Assembly: GCF_964026725.1 (NCBI RefSeq)
Contig: NZ_OZ034691.1
Span: 310,001 to 374,000 of the forward strand
Length of the DNA: 64,000 bases
Direction of reading: 5' to 3'
Origin: Wolbachia endosymbiont (group B) of Germaria angustata
GTDB lineage: Bacteria > Pseudomonadota > Alphaproteobacteria > Rickettsiales > Anaplasmataceae
The notes beneath the pieces are model-generated. The model ran no database searches. It saw nothing but the letters and a program-made list of their open reading frames with translations, and was not told the origin of the DNA. Made by a program: the position numbers and the translations under genes. Position 1 is the first letter of the stretch; each line of letters starts with the position of its first letter. This document shows, in pieces, positions 17,425-26,292 of this stretch.

Positions 17425-18220
17425 GTTTCTAATTTTTTAATATAATTTTAATAAAAAAAATATAATTAGTCAATAAATTAATAATTATAGCACCCTTGCA
17501 TAACAGCGGCGCGTTGGGTTCAATAAGCAGAAAAAGTTACTTTACAAACCTCATCAGTCTCCTTATCATGACAATAAGAGTATTTACCCTTGTTTTTAAT
17601 CTCTGCAGATTTAACAACAAAATTCAGTAAAAAACTCAGGTATATATTGGCAGATTACATAAAATTATAGCGGCTGCATGTCTTTTTTATTTTTGCTACA
17701 TTCAGCCAAAACGCGCTTTAAATAAGCGTTAGCACATTATTACAATGCCGATTTACATTATTATAGGGTCAAAACTCACTACTGGGGGGTTCTTTTGCCT
17801 TTTTTTTCGCCTGGTAAATTTTTTAATATTCTGGATTAGTTAGGAGTCCTATAGACATGTTATTCCAGCACTTCTTACTACCTGTTATGGATCCCAGTGT
17901 CAGCTACTCGGATGACAAGAAGGGAGAGCACTGGGATGACAAGAAAGAAAGCGCTGATTTCATATGTATCTGATAAAAAAGATGATGTCATGCCAGTGCC
18001 CAGACACTGGCATCCAGGTTTTCATGATCATCAAAACGTTGTATTTTAACATAAAACGGCTACTTTTATGCTTACCAACCTAATAAAATTCCTGGATTCC
18101 AGTGTCACGCACTGGAATGACAAGAAGGAGAGTACTGGGATGACACCTTTTTATCCAAATAGTTTTATTGATGATATTAAAGATTGCACTATAATTAAAG
18201 TTTAAGCTAGCGTTTTTAAG
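17425..18220. repeat. Intergenic region with dispersed palindromic repeats
   Basis: No gene is seen. Three hairpin-forming repeats are recognised: around 17890-17919 (ATCCCAGTGTCAGCTACTCG), 17991-18017 (CCAGTGCCCAGACACTGG) and 18091-18124 (TTCCAGTGTCACGCACTGGA). The associated strings GATGACAAGAA and CTGATTTCATATGTATCTGA recur near 38.5-38.7 kb, showing a dispersed repeat family. The first 450 bases (17440-17880) hold nothing recognisable. The promoter of pheS must lie near 18150-18210. Confidence 0.75.
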
Positions 18221-19264
18221 GTGAATAAAGAGCTAATAAGTGAAATACCTTTACTTGAAGATAAGGCAGTTTCTGAAATTGAAAATGCTGCTTCTTTGCA
18301 GGATTTAGAAAAAGTTAGGTTGTCGTACTTGGGGAGAAAAGGTGTAGTAAAAGCTTATTTCGATGACTTAAAGAATATAGATGATGCAGGAGAAAAACGC
18401 GACCTAGGTGCAGTGATTAATGTTTTACGCAATAAGATAGACCAGCTTATAACAAGCAAAGAAAATGAACTAAAAGATAAAGAAGTTAAGTTAAAACTGC
18501 AAAATGAAGCAGTTGATATCACACTGCCTGTCAGACCAGAAAGAATTGGCAAGATTCATCCACTGAGCAAAGTTATAAATGAAGTAAAGCTCATTTTTGC
18601 ACATATGGGCTTCAAAGCAGTTGATGGTCCTGATATTGAAGATGAATTTCACGTGTTTGATGCGCTAAATACTCCAAGTCATCATCCTGCGCGAGAGGAG
18701 CAAGATACCTTCTACTTAAAGAATAAAATAAAAGATAAAAGAATGGTGCTGCGCACTCATACCTCATCTGTGCAGATTAGAACTATGGAAAAGACAAAAA
18801 CTTTTCCAATTAAAATAGTGGCTGCAGGCAGGGTATACAGAAATGACTTTGATGCAACTCACACTCCTATGTTTCATCAGATAGAAGGGCTTTATGTTAA
18901 TGAAAATGTCAATATGGGCCAATTAAAATTTACTATTCATCGCTTCCTTAGTAAATTTTTCGGAGATAAAGGTCTAAAAATACGCTTTCGTAATAGTTTT
19001 TTTCCTTTTACTGAGCCTTCTGCAGAAGTGGACATAAGTTATAAAGGTAGTAAATGGATTGAAGTACTTGGATGTGGTATGGTGCATCCAAATGTCTTTA
19101 AAAATGTTGGAATAGAACATACTAAATACAGTGGCTTTGCATTTGGGATTGGTATAGAAAGGCTAGCAATGCTGAAATATCAAATTAGTGATCTAAGGAG
19201 CTTTTACGACAATAGAGTTAGTTGGCTCAACCATTATGGTTTTCATTTTTCGTCTTTAAGATAA
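18221..19264 (+). CDS. pheS: Phenylalanyl-tRNA synthetase alpha subunit
   Basis: Catalytic subunit of the (alpha-beta)2 enzyme charging tRNA-Phe. It has 347 residues and a GTG start with AAGGTG overlapping it. The N-terminal coiled-coil (residues 1-95, with the YLGRKGVVK motif) leads into the class II core. Motif 2 is GRVYRNDFDATHTPMFHQIE and motif 3 is FAFGIGIERLAML. The C-terminus RSFYDNRVSWL is typical. The stop is directly followed by the GTG of glmU, so the two are translationally adjacent. pheT is not in the window. Confidence 0.97.
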   Translation: MNKELISEIPLLEDKAVSEIENAASLQDLEKVRLSYLGRKGVVKAYFDDLKNIDDAGEKRDLGAVINVLRNKIDQLITSKENELKDKEVKLKLQNEAVDITLPVRPERIGKIHPLSKVINEVKLIFAHMGFKAVDGPDIEDEFHVFDALNTPSHHPAREEQDTFYLKNKIKDKRMVLRTHTSSVQIRTMEKTKTFPIKIVAAGRVYRNDFDATHTPMFHQIEGLYVNENVNMGQLKFTIHRFLSKFFGDKGLKIRFRNSFFPFTEPSAEVDISYKGSKWIEVLGCGMVHPNVFKNVGIEHTKYSGFAFGIGIERLAMLKYQISDLRSFYDNRVSWLNHYGFHFSSLR

Positions 19265-20500
19265 GTGACAAATAAATCTTATACATTTGTTGTACTTGCT
19301 GCTGGGCATGGTAAACGAATGAATTCAAGCTTGCCTAAGGTTCTGCACAAAATAGGTAATTTCTCCATGCTTGAGCACGTCATTTACAATGCAAAGCAGC
19401 TAAATCCTGAAAAAATAGCTGTTGTAGTCGATTTGCCTTTAACTCAAAGGCTGGAATGCTTTGAGGATATAAAATTAATTACACAAGAGTCAACGCTCGG
19501 CACAGGGGATGCAGTCAAAATTGCAATGAGAAACCTGAAAGAATTATCAGACATAGTTGTTGTGCAGTATGGAGATACTCCGCTGATAAAAAGCAGCACA
19601 ATAACTAAAATGATAAGCTGCTTAGGAGAGAGCAATGCTTTAGTTTGTCTTGGGTTTAAAACTGATAATAAAGGATACGGTAGACTAATTATTGAGAACG
19701 GTTCCCTAAGAGAAATAGTAGAAGTACAAAATGGTAGAAATAATGATGAGGAATTTCTTGCTAATGCTGGAATAATGGTTGCATATACAAAAGATTTACA
19801 TGAATTAGTGGAGAAAATAGAGTGTAATAATCAAGCTCGCGAATATTACCTGACTGATATAGTTGCCATTGCAGTAAAGAGTAATTTAAATGTTGGCTAT
19901 GTTATTGCTGATGAGGAGGAGGCAACTGGCATAAATAATAGGAATGACCTTGCAACGGCCGAGTTTTACTTTCAAGAAGAAAAAAGAAAGTTTTTCACTA
20001 ACTCTGGAGTAACGCTTGTTGCTCCAGAAACTGTTTTCTTCTCTCTTGATACGCAAATTGGTATGGATTCGATTGTTTACCCATACGTTTTTTTTGGTCC
20101 TGGAGTAAAAATAGGATCTGGTGTTAGGGTTGGTCCATTTGCCAAATGTGAAAATACAACAATAGGTGATGGTGCAATCATAGGTAATTTTGTTGAAACA
20201 AAAGCAAGTGATATAGGTATAAATACTAAGATAAAGCATTTAAGTTATATAGGAAATACTCAGGTAGGGCAGGGGAGTAACATAGGTGCAGGTACCGTTA
20301 TTTGTAATTATGATGGGAAAAAGAAACATAAAACAAATATTGGAAGCAATTGTTTTATTGGTGCCAATAGTTCATTAATTGCACCGCTTAATGTTCATGA
20401 TGACTCTGTCATTGCAGCAGGTAGCGTTATAGTAGAGGATGTGCCAGAGAAAAGTCTTGCAATTGCAAGAGAAAGGCAAATAACTAAGAAAATAAAATAA
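19265..20500 (+). CDS. glmU: Bifunctional GlmU: GlcN-1-P acetyltransferase / UDP-GlcNAc pyrophosphorylase
   Basis: Makes UDP-N-acetylglucosamine for lipid II precursor synthesis. The N-terminal nucleotidyltransferase domain has LAAGHGKRMNSSLPKVLH near residue 12, STLGTGDAV and QYGDTPLI. The C-terminal left-handed beta-helix acetyltransferase has hexapeptide repeats and the active-site stretch KHLSYIGNTQVGQGSNIGAGTV, here abbreviated to KHLSYIGN. At 411 residues it is shorter than E. coli GlmU (456), mainly at the C-terminus. It starts GTG immediately after the pheS stop. A diverged copy of its last ~45 bases and 3' flank recurs at 21240-21330. Confidence 0.95.
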   Translation: MTNKSYTFVVLAAGHGKRMNSSLPKVLHKIGNFSMLEHVIYNAKQLNPEKIAVVVDLPLTQRLECFEDIKLITQESTLGTGDAVKIAMRNLKELSDIVVVQYGDTPLIKSSTITKMISCLGESNALVCLGFKTDNKGYGRLIIENGSLREIVEVQNGRNNDEEFLANAGIMVAYTKDLHELVEKIECNNQAREYYLTDIVAIAVKSNLNVGYVIADEEEATGINNRNDLATAEFYFQEEKRKFFTNSGVTLVAPETVFFSLDTQIGMDSIVYPYVFFGPGVKIGSGVRVGPFAKCENTTIGDGAIIGNFVETKASDIGINTKIKHLSYIGNTQVGQGSNIGAGTVICNYDGKKKHKTNIGSNCFIGANSSLIAPLNVHDDSVIAAGSVIVEDVPEKSLAIARERQITKKIK

Positions 20501-20578
20501 CTCTAATTTTTATTACGCGAATTATGTTATTTTTAATATATGTATTAGTATACATGTATATCAATATACATGTTAAAA

Positions 20579-21139
20579 ATGAAAAAGTTGCTGATTTTGG
20601 TGGTCTGTTGTTTCCTGTCAGTACCGTCTTTTGGAGTTGATTGGATTAAAGATAGAATTTATACTTCTTTATCATATAGCCGGCTTGGTGTTAATTATGA
20701 CGTTGGGTTTCACTATACAGATAGTGTTAAAATTTCAGTTGGCTATGTAATCAAACCTATTATTAATTCTCTAATCAAACCTACTCTTGATGAAGAATTT
20801 GGAGCAGTGGTGGGGCTTATGGCAAAGCTTCATTATCATCATAAATTTGAAAATACGGGTATTACTCCTTATATTACTGCTGGTGTTGATGCTGTTATAG
20901 TTCGTACAATGAAGGCTAAACCTAATGTAGGTAGAGCTGATAGTATAGGTGAAAACATAAGTGCTTTACTTGGAGAGGCTTTCAAAGCTGTAGTCAATGA
21001 TGAATTTTTTTTCTTATCAAATAGGTTCTGGTATTAATCTTCCACTTTCTGAGAGAACAAGTGTTTTTGCTGGCTACAAGCTGCAAAAGTTCCATGAACT
21101 TTCGCATGGGGTTGAATTTGGAATGAGTTTTAATTTGTA
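20579..21139 (+). pseudogene. Outer membrane beta-barrel protein, copy 1 (frameshifted)
   Basis: A small opacity-like surface protein. The signal peptide is MKKLLILVVCCFLSVPSFG, followed by mature VDWIKDRIYTSLSYS and alternating beta-strand sequence. The frame runs to a T8 run at 21005-21012 and then terminates at 21035-21037. Removing one T restores a frame ending ...SYQIGSGINLPLSERTS... to GMSFNL and TAA 21137-21139, a normal barrel C-terminus. The start is placed at the second ATG to match copy 2. It lies directly downstream of glmU as one of two tandem copies. It is either a pseudogene or a slippage-controlled gene. Confidence 0.75.
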
Positions 21140-21239
21140 AGCTCCGATTGAATGTTTTTAGTGAAGTCTGGTTTGAATTTTTGTTGGAATAAAAGCAAGT
21201 TATATAGGCTAAAATGATGATTGTAGTAGGTAATAAAAT

Positions 21240-21330
21240 GTGAAAAAGAAAAGTTTGGTAATTGCAAGAGAAAGGCAAGTAGCTAAGAAAGTGATTCCGA
21301 TTTTATTATGTAAGTTATGTGATTTTTAAC
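21240..21330 (+). repeat. Duplicated glmU 3' end between the two barrel genes
   Basis: The sequence ATTGCAAGAGAAAGGCAA.TA.CTAAGAAA and the following ATTTTATTA.G..AATTATGT.ATTTTTAA repeat the last codons and 3' flank of glmU (about 20445-20535). This shows that the second barrel gene arose from a tandem duplication whose unit began inside glmU and ended after the barrel gene. The 3' flanks of both copies also match (AAGCTCCGATTGAATGTTTT at 21140 and 21854). Confidence 0.85.
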
Positions 21331-21375
21331 TTTTCTGTGAGTATATATGCGTATATTCATGGTTAGAGGGTAAAA

Positions 21376-21853
21376 ATGAAAAAATTACTTACTTTGGTAG
21401 TCTGCTGTTCTCTGTCAGCACCGTCTTTTGGAGTTGATTGGATTAGAGATAGAATCTATACTTCGTCGTCATATGGCAATCTTGGTATTAATTATGAGCT
21501 TGGCTATCATTATACAGATAGCATAAAAATTTCAGCTGGTCCTGTATTGAAATCTGTTTTGTTTGGAGGATCTTTGGCAGAGTTAGGATTCATGGCAAAG
21601 CTTCATTATCATCATCAACTTGAAAGTACGGATATTACCCCTTATGTTACTTTTGGTGTAGGAGGTGGAGCTAAAGTATCTCAACCAGCACAGCAAGGTC
21701 AACAGCCAGACGTAAAAAAGTTTTTCCTACCAGATAGGTGCTGGTATTAATCTTCCACTTTCTGAGAGAACGAATGTTTTCGCTGGCTATAAACTTCACA
21801 AGTTCAGTAATTTTTCTCATGGGTTTGAACTTGGAATGAGTTTTAATTTATAA
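21376..21853 (+). pseudogene. Outer membrane beta-barrel protein, copy 2 (frameshifted)
   Basis: Tandem paralogue of the gene at 20579. It has signal peptide MKKLLTLVVCCSLSAPSFG, mature VDWIRDRIYTSSSYG and the shared AKLHYHHQLEST..TPYVT segment. The zero frame ends at 21750 just after a T5 run (21721-21725). One T fewer continues in SYQIGAGINLPLSERTN... to GMSFNL and TAA 21851-21853. The post-shift 40 residues are closely conserved between the two copies. GAGGG lies upstream of the ATG. Both copies carry the same one-base surplus at the same site. Confidence 0.75.
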
Positions 21854-21926
21854 GCTCCGATTGAATGTTTTTAGTGAAAGCTTGAGTTTTTATTAACGTC
21901 GTAAAGTCTTCATGATACTAAGAGAA

Positions 21927-21966
21927 TTTGAGAGTAGTCAAGTTTTAAAACTTGACTACTCTCAAA
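21927..21966. terminator. Perfect 40-bp palindrome (hairpin)
   Basis: Two exact 20-base arms meet without a spacer: one arm reads TTTGAGAGTAGTCAAG plus TTTT, and the other is its reverse complement. An RNA copy would form a long hairpin able to end transcription from the barrel genes. There is no clear U-run after it, so a bidirectional terminator or another structural role is equally possible. Confidence 0.6.
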
Positions 21967-22069
21967 GGAAAAGCAGATAAAGGTAGAAGTATTTCATGTT
22001 TTTATTTATATTGACAGTATGTGTAACATCATTTACGATTAGTGTTAATAACAATAATTGATATTTGTC

Positions 22070-22372
22070 ATGTTTGCAGTAATCGAAACTGGTGGAAAGC
22101 AGTATTTAGTAAAAAAAGGCAGCATAATTAAAGTAGAAAGATTACAAGCTGAAGAAAAAGAGGAAGTGGAAATCAATAAAGTGATTTGTGTTTCAAGTAA
22201 TGGCTTATCTTGTTCATCTAATGCTGTTGTTAAAGCTGAAGTACTGGAGCAGTGTAGAGATAAAAAAATTATAATCTTTAAGAAAAAGAGAAGAAAAAAT
22301 TACCGTAGGAAAAATGGTCATAGGCAGTATATTACTGTTCTTCGTATCAATGAAATTAGTCTTCAAAAGTAA
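22070..22372 (+). CDS. rplU: 50S ribosomal protein L21
   Basis: A 100-residue 23S-binding protein of the large subunit. The start is the ATG at 22070 (MFAVIETGGKQY), the standard L21 N-terminus; a TTG four codons upstream is open but unlikely. The basic C-terminal half includes KKKRRKNYRRKNGHRQ, the usual rRNA-binding segment. It is followed 10 bases later by rpmA, the conserved L21-L27 pair. Confidence 0.96.
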   Translation: MFAVIETGGKQYLVKKGSIIKVERLQAEEKEEVEINKVICVSSNGLSCSSNAVVKAEVLEQCRDKKIIIFKKKRRKNYRRKNGHRQYITVLRINEISLQK

Positions 22373-22382
22373 GAGGTAAGAT

Positions 22383-22652
22383 ATGGCAACTAAAAAATCA
22401 GGTGGTAGTTCCTGTAATGGTAGAGATTCGGCAGGGCGTCGGCTCGGGATAAAGAAGAATGGTGAGGTTATTCCAGGTAACATAATTGTACGTCAAAGAG
22501 GTACAAAATTTCATCCTGGAAAGAATGCTGGTATGGGTAAAGATCATACGATTTTTGCTAAAACGAAAGGCTGGGTGAGTTTTAGAAAATCAGCAAATAA
22601 AAAGACGTTTATTGATGTTGTGCCTACAGATGATATGCAAGCCTTGGCTTGA
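22383..22652 (+). CDS. rpmA: 50S ribosomal protein L27
   Basis: An 89-residue protein whose N-terminal tail reaches the peptidyl-transferase centre. The start [22 protein letters not shown] is the family signature in abbreviated form (ATKKSGGSS...GRDS), with GxxHPGKNxGxGKDHT following. It has no N-terminal extension that would need the Prp protease. It directly follows rplU and precedes tRNA-Ile. Confidence 0.97.
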   Translation: MATKKSGGSSCNGRDSAGRRLGIKKNGEVIPGNIIVRQRGTKFHPGKNAGMGKDHTIFAKTKGWVSFRKSANKKTFIDVVPTDDMQALA

Positions 22653-22660
22653 ATAGATAC

Positions 22661-22737
<77 letters not shown>

Positions 22738-22776
22738 TTTAAATTTGCAATAGTTTTGATATTGTGTAACTAAACG

Positions 22777-23943
22777 ATGGTTTTACATAAGAATTCAGTA
22801 ACCAGTGAATCAGTAGCAGCCGGTCATCCAGACAAAGTGGCAGACCAGATTTCAGATGCAATACTTGACGAATACCTTTTTAATGACTCTTCCTCTCGTA
22901 CTGCAATAGAGACTTTAGTTACTAAAGATAATGTTATTATAGCTGGGGAAGTATTTGGGCCGAACATTGAAAATAGCAAGATTGAAAGTATTGTACGGAA
23001 TACAATAAAAGATATTGGTTATGAGCATGATGGTTTCCACTGGGAAACAGTGAAAGTAAATATATTGCTACATGAACAATCAAATGACATTGCAATAGGT
23101 GTGGATCAAGGTGCTGGGGATCAGGGCATAATGTATGGCTATTCAACAATAGAGACAGAAAGCCTCATGCCGGCACCCATTTTTTATGCACACTCGATTC
23201 TGAGAAATATCATGAGTATGGTCAAAGAGTTAAAGCTTGGTCCGGATGCAAAATCGCAAATCACTTTGGCGTATGAGAATAACCTTCCAGTGCGTGCTGA
23301 AAGTATTGTTGTTTCAATACAGCATCTTGAGGATCTGAGTCAATCGAAAGTGAAGGAAATAATTTATCCTTACATAGCTTCATCTTTACCTGAAGGGTGG
23401 ATGTGTCCTGAAGAAAATCTCTTAGTTAATCCAATAGGTAGATTTGTTATCGGTGGGCCAGTTGGTGATTGTGGATTAACCGGACGAAAAATTATGGTTG
23501 ATACTTATGGAGGCTATATTCCACACGGTGGAGGAGCGTTTTCTGGAAAAGATGCAACAAAAGTTGATAGATCCGCAGCTTATATGGCGAGATACCTTGC
23601 TAAAAATATTGTCTTTGCAGGTTTAGCTGAACGTTGTCTTGTGCAGCTTTCTTATGCAATTGGTGTCTCAAAACCTACTTCATTTTACATTGATACATTT
23701 GGCACGAATACAATAGATGAAGAGAGGATTAAAGGGTTTATTGAAGGTAACATAGATTTATCAACTAAAGGTATAATAAGACATTTATCACTTAATCGTC
23801 CTATATATAAACGTACAGCCTGCTATGGGCATTTTGGTAAAGAATCGGAAAGTGATGGTGGATTTTCTTGGGAAGGTGTGGACTTATCTACTGATTTTTG
23901 TAAAGAATTTAATATAGAAGAAGAAAAGAGAGAATGTCTTTAA
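22777..23943 (+). CDS. metK: S-adenosylmethionine synthetase
   Basis: Makes S-adenosylmethionine from methionine and ATP. At 388 residues it is normal length. It shows SVAAGHPDKVADQISDAILD (ATP site), the DQGAGDQGIMYGY signature, PTGRxV-like NPIGRFVIGGP, and the P-loop-like GGGAFSGKDATKVDRSAAY. ATG 22777 gives the expected N-terminus. The enzyme supports methylation in the cell, including the methyltransferase at 29.2 kb. Some obligate intracellular relatives import SAM instead, so an intact metK is informative. Confidence 0.97.
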   Translation: MVLHKNSVTSESVAAGHPDKVADQISDAILDEYLFNDSSSRTAIETLVTKDNVIIAGEVFGPNIENSKIESIVRNTIKDIGYEHDGFHWETVKVNILLHEQSNDIAIGVDQGAGDQGIMYGYSTIETESLMPAPIFYAHSILRNIMSMVKELKLGPDAKSQITLAYENNLPVRAESIVVSIQHLEDLSQSKVKEIIYPYIASSLPEGWMCPEENLLVNPIGRFVIGGPVGDCGLTGRKIMVDTYGGYIPHGGGAFSGKDATKVDRSAAYMARYLAKNIVFAGLAERCLVQLSYAIGVSKPTSFYIDTFGTNTIDEERIKGFIEGNIDLSTKGIIRHLSLNRPIYKRTACYGHFGKESESDGGFSWEGVDLSTDFCKEFNIEEEKRECL

Positions 23944-24052
23944 ACTATTAAACTCTTTTATTTCTAGCTTGATACTGATATGATAACTTATTATAAATTG
24001 TAAGTAACTTTTTAGTAACTATACTAGTTTTAATATTTATGAGGCTTACAAG

Positions 24053-24718
24053 ATGTCCGACAAACCAAAAGAAGAATTTTATGATATTGCTATAAAAGAA
24101 TCATCTGATCTTATTGAAGAAATAAAAGAACATCCTTTCAATGTTGAATTGATAAACAATACGCTAGATTATGAAAAGTTCAAAATTTATCTTCAGCAGG
24201 ATTTTTTATATTTAGTGGACTGTACTCGTGCTTTATTGATTATTGCATCTAAAATTGATGACATTGAAATAATGAGCAGTTTGGTTAATGTAGCAAGGGG
24301 AATATTTGAGGTTCGAAAGCAGTATACTGAATATTTTGAGACTTGTGATTTATCCGATAATCATAAAAAATCAGAATCTTGTTCTGCTTTCACTGACTTT
24401 TTTATGCGTGCTGCATATTATAATTCTGTTGCTGAAGCTTTAGCAGCGTTTTGTCCTTGTTTTAATATATACCAAATTATTATAAATCATATGGTAGGAG
24501 AGGTTATGCCTAAAAAAGTTGAAGATCACAGATATCAAGGGTGGATTGATATCTATAATAACACAGTAATGAATACTACGATTAATCAAGTTACTGACGT
24601 TGCAAATAATCTATATGCAAAGGCTGGTGATTGTGAGAGGAAAAAGATGCGTGAGTTTTTTAAGAGAGGTCTAGAGCTAGAAATATTGTTTTGGGATGGG
24701 ATATATTCTCTAGCATAG
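24053..24718 (+). CDS. TenA/PqqC-like protein 1
   Basis: A 221-residue all-helical protein of the TENA/THI-4 family. The family N-terminal pattern is clear: EHPFNVELINNTLDYEKFKIYLQQDFLYLVD. Only its ends are needed, with Asp50 and Tyr53 matching the pyrimidine-binding Asp/Tyr of TenA. Cys136 in CPCFNIY matches the thiaminase nucleophile, and Glu208/Glu210 before FWD matches the catalytic glutamate. It could hydrolyse aminopyrimidine in thiamine salvage, but no thiamine genes are adjacent and some homologues in intracellular bacteria have unrelated roles. A paralogue follows 40 bases downstream. Confidence 0.85.
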   Translation: MSDKPKEEFYDIAIKESSDLIEEIKEHPFNVELINNTLDYEKFKIYLQQDFLYLVDCTRALLIIASKIDDIEIMSSLVNVARGIFEVRKQYTEYFETCDLSDNHKKSESCSAFTDFFMRAAYYNSVAEALAAFCPCFNIYQIIINHMVGEVMPKKVEDHRYQGWIDIYNNTVMNTTINQVTDVANNLYAKAGDCERKKMREFFKRGLELEILFWDGIYSLA

Positions 24719-24757
24719 TCTGTAGTATTAACACTAAATTATATTCTAGTTTATCTG

Positions 24758-25417
24758 ATGTTTAGTGGTATAATTAAGAGCTATTATGGGTCAAATCTTT
24801 TAAAGGATATTATTGAGCATCCTTTCAATGTTGAATTAGTGAATAATACTTTAAACATAGAAAACTTCAAATTTTATATACAACAAGATGCATTCTTTTT
24901 AGCTGATTATGTTCGTACTGTTTTAATGATTGCATCAAAAATGGAGAGTTGTAATAACATTGTTCCATTGATTGGGGTGGCTAAAGGAGGAATAGAGATT
25001 ATGAGAGTGTTATACGACCACTACTTTACTGTATACTCCATAAATCGTGGAGAAAAGTCGCTTGAGTGTTTCAATTTTACTAACTTTCTTTTGTCTACTT
25101 CATATAGCGATGTTTATGAAGCTGTAACAGTTCTTTACTCTTGCCATTTTATATATAAAATTGTTGTTGATAATATGAGAAATAAAATTAAAAAAAATAA
25201 TAGGTATAAGAATTGGTTTGATTTTTTTAGCAGTAGCTTGATGGAATCTGGATGTGTTGCTTTGGAAGATATTGTTGACGAGTATTGTAATAAAGTAAGG
25301 GAAAGTGAAAGAACCAGAATGCTCGAATTATTTAAAATAACTGCACAATTTGAGTTAGGCTTTTGGAATAGCGCATATAATTTTTCAAAATTTGATCAAA
25401 ATTTTAAGAAATATTGA
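24758..25417 (+). CDS. TenA/PqqC-like protein 2
   Basis: A 219-residue paralogue of the preceding gene, sharing EHPFNVELVNNTL, the IQQDAFFLAD helix (Asp44) and Cys129 in YSCHFIY. The final motif reads FELGFWNSAY in place of LEILFWDGIY. The tyrosine after QQD (Tyr53 in paralogue 1) is replaced by Phe and the Pro before Cys by Ser, so substrate preference may differ. It is in tandem with paralogue 1 and likely arose by duplication. The GTTTAGTGGT start context has no strong ribosome binding site. Confidence 0.8.
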   Translation: MFSGIIKSYYGSNLLKDIIEHPFNVELVNNTLNIENFKFYIQQDAFFLADYVRTVLMIASKMESCNNIVPLIGVAKGGIEIMRVLYDHYFTVYSINRGEKSLECFNFTNFLLSTSYSDVYEAVTVLYSCHFIYKIVVDNMRNKIKKNNRYKNWFDFFSSSLMESGCVALEDIVDEYCNKVRESERTRMLELFKITAQFELGFWNSAYNFSKFDQNFKKY

Positions 25418-25464
25418 CAATTTTAAGCTAATTTGTATGCTTGGTACGTATTTTTGAAGATGAT

Positions 25465-26292
25465 ATGAAAAGTAAAGAACATGATTTTCATTTAGTAGAT
25501 CCAAGTCCCTGGCCAATTGCTATATCAGCAGCAATTCTTGTTCTTGCACTTGGATTAGTTGGTACACTCCATAAACAAATTTCTGGAATATTTGGTTTAG
25601 TTTTGGGAATCTCTGCGGTATCAGGGGTGCTGTTTTATTGGTGGAGAGATGTAATAAGAGAAGCAATTTATGATAAATGCCATACTGCCATTGTAAAACA
25701 TGGACTCAAGCTTGCAATGTACTTATTTATCCTCTCGGAAGTTGTGTTTTTTATAGCGTTCTTTTGTTCATTCTTTAAAGCCTGGCTTGATCCGATTTTT
25801 TTGTTTGAAGCGTTTTCTCCTACAAAAAAAATTGAATGGCCCCCTGAAGGGATTTTACCACCTGATCCGTGGTCGTTACCATTTATGAATACACTAATAT
25901 TATTACTTTCTGGTACAACAATTACCTCAGCACATCATTTTTTACTTGAAAATGATAAAAAAAACATGATTAAAATGTTATCTATAACTATATTGCTTGG
26001 AATTTTCTTTATAATAGTGCAAGCAATTGAGTATTATGAAGCAAGTTTTTCTCTACAAGAAGCAGGAGAGAAACTTATCTATACATCCAACTTTTACATG
26101 ATTACTGGTTTTCATTGTATGCATGTTATAATAGGTATAATATTTTTGTCAGTGTGTTTGTTTAGAGCTCGAAGAGATCAAATTACACCTCAAGATCATT
26201 TATGCTTTGAATTTGCCTCTTGGTATTGGCACTTTGTTGATGTAGTCTGGATATTTTTATTTGTGTTTGTTTATTGGTTAAGCCTTTATTAA
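25465..26292 (+). CDS. coxC: Cytochrome c oxidase subunit III
   Basis: A seven-helix inner-membrane subunit of the aa3-type terminal oxidase. ATG 25465 gives a 275-residue protein beginning MKSKEHDFHLVDPSPWP, the usual N-terminus; the frame extends 8 codons upstream to a TTG. Recognisable segments are YWWRDVIREA, the SEVVFFIAFFCSFF helix, the SGTTITSAHH loop, TGFHCMHVIIG and the C-terminal WYWHFVDVVWIFLFV. The coxA/coxB genes are not adjacent, so the oxidase operon is split. ruvC begins at the base after the stop. Confidence 0.96.
   Translation: MKSKEHDFHLVDPSPWPIAISAAILVLALGLVGTLHKQISGIFGLVLGISAVSGVLFYWWRDVIREAIYDKCHTAIVKHGLKLAMYLFILSEVVFFIAFFCSFFKAWLDPIFLFEAFSPTKKIEWPPEGILPPDPWSLPFMNTLILLLSGTTITSAHHFLLENDKKNMIKMLSITILLGIFFIIVQAIEYYEASFSLQEAGEKLIYTSNFYMITGFHCMHVIIGIIFLSVCLFRARRDQITPQDHLCFEFASWYWHFVDVVWIFLFVFVYWLSLY

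Noticed and set aside
17880..18130. Possible CRISPR array
   Set aside because: Repeats are palindromic, unequally spaced and only three, with no regular spacers or cas genes.
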